Source: Nocardioides luti
GTDB taxonomy: Bacteria > Actinomycetota > Actinomycetes > Propionibacteriales > Nocardioidaceae
Length of the DNA stretch: 64,000 bases
Assembly: GCF_014212315.1 (NCBI RefSeq)
Contig: NZ_JACKXE010000001.1
Span: 310,001-374,000, forward strand
Direction: 5' to 3'
The translations under genes and the position numbers were made by a program. Shown here piece after piece: positions 59,962 to 64,000 of this stretch. Numbering within the stretch: the stretch's first letter is position 1; the number at the start of each line of letters is the position of its first letter. The notes under the pieces are model-generated. The model was given only the letters and a program-made list of their open reading frames with translations, did no database searches and had not been told where the DNA came from.

Positions 59962-60857
59962 CAGCGGCTCCGCTCGACGTGGCGGGACAGGAAGGCGGTG
60001 GTGATCTCGGCGAACTCGTCGGCCGCCTCGATCTGCGCCCAGTGCCCGCAGTTCGGGAAGACGTGCAGCTGGGCCTTCGGGATCAGCTTGAGCGCGACCA
60101 TCGCGCCGTCGAGCGGGTTGACGCGGTCCTCGCGGCCCCAGGTCAGCAGCGTGTGCTTGCGCAGCCGGTGCGCCTCGCGCCAGAGCATGCCGTCCTCGGC
60201 GGTGTCCGGGTTCCAGAACGACATCCCCATCGAGCGCATCGCGTCCTGCGCGCCGGGCGCGGTCGCGTCGGCGAAGCGCTCCTCGACGAGCTCGTCGGTG
60301 ACCAGCGACTGGTCCACGACCATGGTCGAGATGAACGCCCGAAGCTTCTCGCGCGTGGGGTCGCCGCCGAAGTCCATCAGGCGCTGGACACCCTCGGTGG
60401 GGTCGGCGTGGAAGAGGTTCAGCGAGAGCCCGCCCGGGCCCATCAGCACCAGCCGGCCGACCCGGTCGGGGTGGCTCAGCGCCAGCCGCATGGCGGTGCC
60501 GCCGCCGAGGCTGTTGCCGAGCAGGTGCACGCGCTCGATGCCGAGCTCGTCGAGGAGGCGTACGACGAGGTCGGACGAGAACCGGTAGTAGTTGCCGACC
60601 ACCGGCGGCTTGTCCGAGCCACCGAAGCCGGGCTGGTCGACGGCCAGCGTGCGGAACGACGAGGCGAAGCGGGGCATCGCGGGGCCGAAGTTCGACCACG
60701 CGGAGGCTCCCGGCCCACCGCCGTGCAGCAGCACCAGCGGCAGCCCGCCGCCGGTCCCGCTCCCGGACCCGGCCTCGTAGTAGTTCAGCGTGACGTCGCC
60801 GGCCTCGGCGGTCTTGACCGCGACGGAGCGGCGGGCCGACTCCTGGGTGATCGTCAT
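59961..60857 (-). CDS. hsaD: Meta-cleavage product hydrolase HsaD
   Basis: C-C hydrolase that splits 4,9-DSHA to HIP and a dienoic acid. The 298 residues have HGGGPGASAWSNFGPAMPRF near 45-64, nucleophile Ser116 in GNSLGGGTA, Asp244 in GREDRVNP and His272 in NCGHWAQIE. A Gly/Ser-rich stretch near 30-38 interrupts the first strands. It starts 4 bp after hsaA. Confidence 0.95.
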   Translation of the reverse strand: MTITQESARRSVAVKTAEAGDVTLNYYEAGSGSGTGGGLPLVLLHGGGPGASAWSNFGPAMPRFASSFRTLAVDQPGFGGSDKPPVVGNYYRFSSDLVVRLLDELGIERVHLLGNSLGGGTAMRLALSHPDRVGRLVLMGPGGLSLNLFHADPTEGVQRLMDFGGDPTREKLRAFISTMVVDQSLVTDELVEERFADATAPGAQDAMRSMGMSFWNPDTAEDGMLWREAHRLRKHTLLTWGREDRVNPLDGAMVALKLIPKAQLHVFPNCGHWAQIEAADEFAEITTAFLSRHVERSR

Positions 60858-60861
60858 CGGG

Positions 60862-62040
60862 TCAGTACATCCCCGGGTCGACCTTGTGGCCGAACTCGTG
60901 GGCGCCGTACATCTGCAGCGCCCGCTCCGGGTCGTTGGCCGCGTGCACGCGACCGGCGTGGGCGTCGCGCCAGGCGCGCTGGAGGTAGGTGCCCTCCGCC
61001 AGCGCCCGGCCGCCCGACGCCTCGAAGAGCTGGTCGATCGCGTCGATGGCGCGCTGGCTGCCGATCACCTGGTCGCGGCGCACCTTGAGCCGCAGCCCGA
61101 GCGGGATCTTCTCACCGCGCTCGACGTGCGCCTGCTCCTCACGGATGTTGTTGGTCAGCAGCGCCCAGGCGGCGTCGATCTCCGAGGACGCGCGGGCGAT
61201 CCGGACCGCGGCGAAGGGGTCGAGCGACGCCTTCTCGCCGAGGTACGCCGCGCGGGTGCGCTTCTGCTGCATCTCCACGTGCTCGGCGTACGCGCCCATC
61301 GCCATCCCGATGATCGGCGTCGTGATCGTGCCGGTGAAGATCGAGTGGAAGGGCAGCTTGTAGAGGTCGGAGGTGTTCTGCTCCTGGCCGGGGCCGAAGC
61401 AGCGGCCGGTGTCGCCCATCGACAGCGTGAACGCCTCGGGGACGAAGACGTCCTCGACGAGGATGTCGTTGGAGCCGGTGCCCTTGAGCCCGACCATGTG
61501 CCAGACGTCGACGATGGTGTACTTCTCGCGCGGCACCATGAAGGTCCGGAAGTCGACGACCTGCCCGTCCTCGTTGAAGACGAGGCCGCCGAGCAGCACC
61601 CAGCTGCAGTGGTCGCAGCCGGACGAGAAGCTCCACTTGCCCGACAGCGTGAAGCCGCCGTCGGTGAGGACGGCCTTGCCGGTGGGGGCGTACGACGAGC
61701 TCAGCCGGGTCGAGGTGTCCGAGCCCCAGACCGCCTGCTGGGCCTCGTCCGAGAAGAGCGCCACCTGCCAGGGGTGCACCCCGACGACCGCGGACATCCA
61801 GCCGGTGGAGCCGCAGGCACCCGCGATGTCGCGGACGGCGGTGTAGAAGTCGATCGGGTCGGCCTCGTGGCCGTCGAAGCGCTGCGGCTGGAGCATCTTG
61901 AAGAAGCCGACCTCGTCGAGCTCCTTGACCGAGGCCTCGGGCACGACGCGCAGGCGTTCGGCCTCGTCGGCGCGCTCGCGGATCGAGGGCAGCAGATCGC
62001 GGACTCCGTCGAGAACAGCCTGGGACTGTGAGCTCGCCAT
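60862..62040 (-). CDS. hsaA: 3-HSA hydroxylase oxygenase HsaA
   Basis: Flavin-dependent oxygenase that converts the phenolic seco-steroid 3-HSA to catechol 3,4-DHSA. The 392 residues have the ACAD-like fold of group D monooxygenases: ACGSTGWMSAVVGVHPWQVALF in blocks near 75-96, FTLSGKWSFSSGCDHCSWVLLGG in blocks near 130-152, MVGLKGTGSNDILVEDVFVP and the end YGAHEFGHKVDPGMY. The ATG has AGGAG at 8-nt spacing. First gene of the hsa operon under a KstR-type operator. Confidence 0.95.
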   Translation of the reverse strand: MASSQSQAVLDGVRDLLPSIRERADEAERLRVVPEASVKELDEVGFFKMLQPQRFDGHEADPIDFYTAVRDIAGACGSTGWMSAVVGVHPWQVALFSDEAQQAVWGSDTSTRLSSSYAPTGKAVLTDGGFTLSGKWSFSSGCDHCSWVLLGGLVFNEDGQVVDFRTFMVPREKYTIVDVWHMVGLKGTGSNDILVEDVFVPEAFTLSMGDTGRCFGPGQEQNTSDLYKLPFHSIFTGTITTPIIGMAMGAYAEHVEMQQKRTRAAYLGEKASLDPFAAVRIARASSEIDAAWALLTNNIREEQAHVERGEKIPLGLRLKVRRDQVIGSQRAIDAIDQLFEASGGRALAEGTYLQRAWRDAHAGRVHAANDPERALQMYGAHEFGHKVDPGMY

Positions 62041-62071
62041 GGGACTTCTCCTGTCGTGGTGGACAGGACCA

Positions 62072-62089
62072 ATACTAGAACACGTTCTT
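62072..62089 (-). promoter_or_regulatory. KstR-type operator and -10 of hsaACDB
   Basis: TAGAACACGTTCTT (62076-62089) has one end mismatch. The minus-strand -10 TAGTAT (62072-62077) shares its TA with the operator. A leader of about 25 nt with AGGAG follows, closely resembling the cyp125 promoter. Confidence 0.85.
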
Positions 62090-62139
62090 GTTTTGGTCGA
62101 GACTGCGGGCCGACTCGCCACCGGCGGGTCGCCCGGCCC

Positions 62140-62730
62140 TCACCCGTCGGCACCCCGGGTGGCCGCGGCCGCCGCCTCCACGCGCGCGACGTGCGCCGGC
62201 CAGTCGTAGTCGCCCGTCATGTTCGCGTCCTGCGCGAAGCGCCCCGCCGCGCCGTCCAGGCCCTCGCGCAGGATGTCGGCGTGCCCGGCGTGCCGGCAGG
62301 TCTCGGCCACCATGTGGACGAGGATCTGGTGCAACGTCACCTGGCGTCGCTCCGGCGCCCACCAGGGCACCTCGCCGACGGTGTCGAGGTCGCACGCGGC
62401 GACCGTGTCGGCGGCCATGGCCCAGGCGCGGTGGTAGAGCCCGACGACGTCCTCGCGGGTCTCCCCCGGCGTGACGTAGAGGTCGTCGTTCATGTCCGCG
62501 CCGTCCGCGTGCCAGGGCAGCTCCTCGCCGTGCGGGCGCCCGAAGGTGTCACCGAAGTAGCCCAGCTCGACGCTGGCCAGGTGCTTGACGAGGCCGAGGA
62601 GGTTCGTCCCGGTGGGCGTGAGCGGGCGGCGCACGTCGTACTCCGGCAGCCCCTCGAGCTTCCACACCAGCGCCTCGCGCGCGTTCTGGAGGTAGTCGAG
62701 CAGGGTGTCCTTCGGGTCCGCGATCGTCAT
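62140..62730 (-). CDS. DUF664 DinB-family protein
   Basis: A 196-residue four-helix metalloprotein of the DUF664 group, often mycothiol- or bacillithiol-linked. Histidine sites are GLVKHLASVELGYFG near 46-60 and VTLHQILVHMVAETCRHAGHADILRE in blocks near 132-157. The ATG is 7 nt from a minus-strand CAGGGT hexamer. It ends about 100 bp from hsaA, without matching control elements. Substrate unknown. Confidence 0.8.
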   Translation of the reverse strand: MTIADPKDTLLDYLQNAREALVWKLEGLPEYDVRRPLTPTGTNLLGLVKHLASVELGYFGDTFGRPHGEELPWHADGADMNDDLYVTPGETREDVVGLYHRAWAMAADTVAACDLDTVGEVPWWAPERRQVTLHQILVHMVAETCRHAGHADILREGLDGAAGRFAQDANMTGDYDWPAHVARVEAAAAATRGADG

Positions 62731-62760
62731 GACCGACACCCTGCCACCACCCGCGGCCAC

Positions 62761-63624
62761 TCAGCCGGCGCGGAACGAGCGCCGGACCTCGCTCGGCAGC
62801 GCACCCGCCCGCTGACGGAAGAACTTCGTGAAGTTGGAGGCCTCCCCGAAGCCGAGGTGCTCCGCGATCCGCCCGATGCCGAGCTCGCCGTGCGCGAGCA
62901 GCCGCCGCGCCTCCAGCATCACCCGCTCGTCGACCAGCTCCTTGGGGCTCTGCCCGGTCGCGGCCCGAGTGGCGCGAGCCAGCGTGCGGGTGGAGTAGCC
63001 CAGGCGGGCGGCGTACGCCGTGACGTCGCGCTCGCTGCGGAAGTGCCGCTCGACGTCGTCGACCAGCTCGTCGAACACCGGCGAGCGCACGCGTCGCGCC
63101 TCGTCGGCCCGTGACGAGAAGTCCAGCAGCGTGGCCGCCAGCAGCAGCCGCAGGACCGCGGCGCGCGTGGCCCCCGCCAAGGGGCGCGGATCCTCGGCCA
63201 CCGCCACCAGGTCACGGACCCGTCGGGCCAGCGGCGCCGCCGCCTCGCCGACGAGGACGGGCGAGCGGGGCCGGTCGAGCACGTCGCCGCACTCCGGGAC
63301 CGCGTCGAGGAAGGCGGCCTCGAAGATCACCACGGTGCCGTCGTACGCCGTCATGTCGCCCCACTGGTGCACCTGCCCGGCCCGCGCCCACAGCACCGAG
63401 CCCGGCGGGAGCGCGACCTCCTCGAAGTCCACGAGGTGCCGGCCGGCGCCCTCGTCGACGACGACCAGGAAGTGGAAGGCGAGACGCTGCGGCCGCCGGA
63501 ACTCCTCGGCGGGCGCCCGCTCGCGCAGGTCGGCCACGGACATCACCTCGCAGCCGGGGACCTGCCCCATGCCGGCCGCGAAACCCACGCGGCGGATCGG
63601 CTCGTCGTGTCGCACATCCACCAT
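62761..63624 (-). CDS. AraC-family transcriptional regulator
   Basis: A 287-residue activator with an N-terminal cupin-like sensing domain (FHFLVVVDEGAGRHLVDFEE, PPGSVLWARAGQVHQW) and a C-terminal double HTH: DVTAYAARLGYSTRTLARAT near 212 and IGRIAEHLGFGEASNFTKFFRQRAG near 254. It is divergent from an NAD(P)-binding protein gene with 81 bp between starts, so that gene is its most likely target. Ligand unknown. Confidence 0.88.
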   Translation of the reverse strand: MVDVRHDEPIRRVGFAAGMGQVPGCEVMSVADLRERAPAEEFRRPQRLAFHFLVVVDEGAGRHLVDFEEVALPPGSVLWARAGQVHQWGDMTAYDGTVVIFEAAFLDAVPECGDVLDRPRSPVLVGEAAAPLARRVRDLVAVAEDPRPLAGATRAAVLRLLLAATLLDFSSRADEARRVRSPVFDELVDDVERHFRSERDVTAYAARLGYSTRTLARATRAATGQSPKELVDERVMLEARRLLAHGELGIGRIAEHLGFGEASNFTKFFRQRAGALPSEVRRSFRAG

Positions 63625-63705
63625 GCTACGTCGCACGCAGACCCGGTCCCGTGCGCGTCGGCGACCTACTTTGAACAGGTAGGACCATCCACGAGAGGAA
63701 CCACC

Positions 63706-64000
63706 ATGACCAGCATCGCCATCTTCGGCGGCACCGGGTACGCCGGCGGCCACATCGCCCGCGAGGCCGTCCGCCGCGGCCACGACGTCACGTCGTACAC
63801 CCGCTCCCTGCCCACCACCCCGGACGCCGGGGTCGACACCCGCACCGGCTCCCTGCACGACGCCGACCTGGTCGCCCGGGTCGCCGCGGACGCCGACGTG
63901 GTCGTCGTCGCGACCCACGCGCTCGGGGGCGAGGACCCCGACCTGCTCCAGGCGCTGCCCGCCCTGCGCGACGCGGCCCTGGCCTCCGGCACCCGGCTCT
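63706..64000 (+). CDS. NAD(P)-binding protein, N-terminal 98 residues, cut by window edge
   Basis: The frame begins MTSIAIFGGTGYAGGHIARE, the Rossmann GxxGxxG of atypical SDR/NmrA-like proteins, then RRGHDVTSYTRS and ADVVVVATHALGGED. GAGAGGA lies 6-7 nt before the ATG. It may resemble YwnB/Rv-type epimerases; full identification needs the missing C-terminus. Probably controlled by the divergent AraC gene. Confidence 0.75.
   Translation, partial: MTSIAIFGGTGYAGGHIAREAVRRGHDVTSYTRSLPTTPDAGVDTRTGSLHDADLVARVAADADVVVVATHALGGEDPDLLQALPALRDAALASGTRL

Overview
The window is high-GC actinobacterial DNA. Mycothiol- and F420-linked protein families, Mycobacterium-type steroid genes and short palindromic spacers in operons suggest a Nocardioides-like member of the Nocardioidaceae; this placement is an inference. 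There is no rRNA, tRNA, CRISPR array, prophage or transposase gene that I can see. Nearly the whole window is a compact, rearranged version of the cholesterol/steroid catabolic locus known from Mycobacterium tuberculosis (the Rv3504-Rv3574 region), with ordinary housekeeping and accessory genes between the blocks.

Layout. 1-6066: 5' part of uvrA with an SOS box, a mycothiol-type DinB protein with a metallo-hydrolase, and an ABC exporter. 6196-14267: a divergent steroid block, kshB-small Cys protein-kshA leftwards and fadE26-fadE27-fadD17-fadD17 paralogue rightwards. 14282-19892: accessory genes (lipoprotein, F420-type reductase, decayed phosphotransferase, DUF222-HNH protein, LVIVD-repeat secreted protein). 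19943-31553: side-chain degradation (fadD19 with a nitronate-monooxygenase-like gene, echA19, a fadD8-like gene with an unknown 417-residue protein, a ProC-like gene, an F420 LLM enzyme, DUF35-ltp4-ltp3). 33190-35760: cyp125/fadA5. 35772-36955: an AbiEi/PD-(D/E)XK gene between inverted composite palindromes. 36957-42195 and 46228-54767: the ring C/D (HIP) pathway, namely two SDRs, echA20-ipdA-ipdB-ipdC, fadA6-kstR2-ipdF-fadE30 and fadD3-fadE31-fadE32-fadE33, interrupted by a GNAT, a small membrane protein and a secreted M4 protease. 55044-58019: accessory genes. 58367-62040: hsaB-hsaC-hsaD-hsaA for ring A/B opening. The end carries a DinB protein, an AraC regulator and the start of an NAD(P)-binding protein.

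How it works together. CYP125 oxidises the sterol side chain, FadD19/FadD17 make CoA thioesters, FadE26-FadE27, EchA19, FadA5 and the Ltp/DUF35 proteins shorten the chain, KshAB hydroxylates C9, HsaABCD opens rings A/B, and FadD3, FadE30, IpdF, EchA20, IpdABC, FadE31-33 and FadA6 degrade the remaining rings. These roles come from mycobacterial and rhodococcal orthologues; the assignments rest on sequence resemblance and gene order.

Control is unusually legible. Seven KstR-type operators (TnnAACnnGTTnnA) serve ten steroid promoters. In eight of them the last TA of the operator is also the first TA of the -10 hexamer; in the other two the operator lies exactly 9 nt upstream of the -10. Two divergent promoters share an identical 18-bp core with a KstR2-type operator, and kstR2 lies inside one of the operons it should control. 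About twenty genes have a TAnnnT-like hexamer 6-7 nt before the start codon, indicating widespread leaderless mRNAs.

The most novel signals are the palindrome-flanked AbiEi/nuclease cassette, an 86-bp nested palindrome inserted in frame in a steroid gene (with a 39-bp half copy in fadE31), a four-cysteine protein encoded between kshA and kshB, and a co-regulated protein of unknown family.
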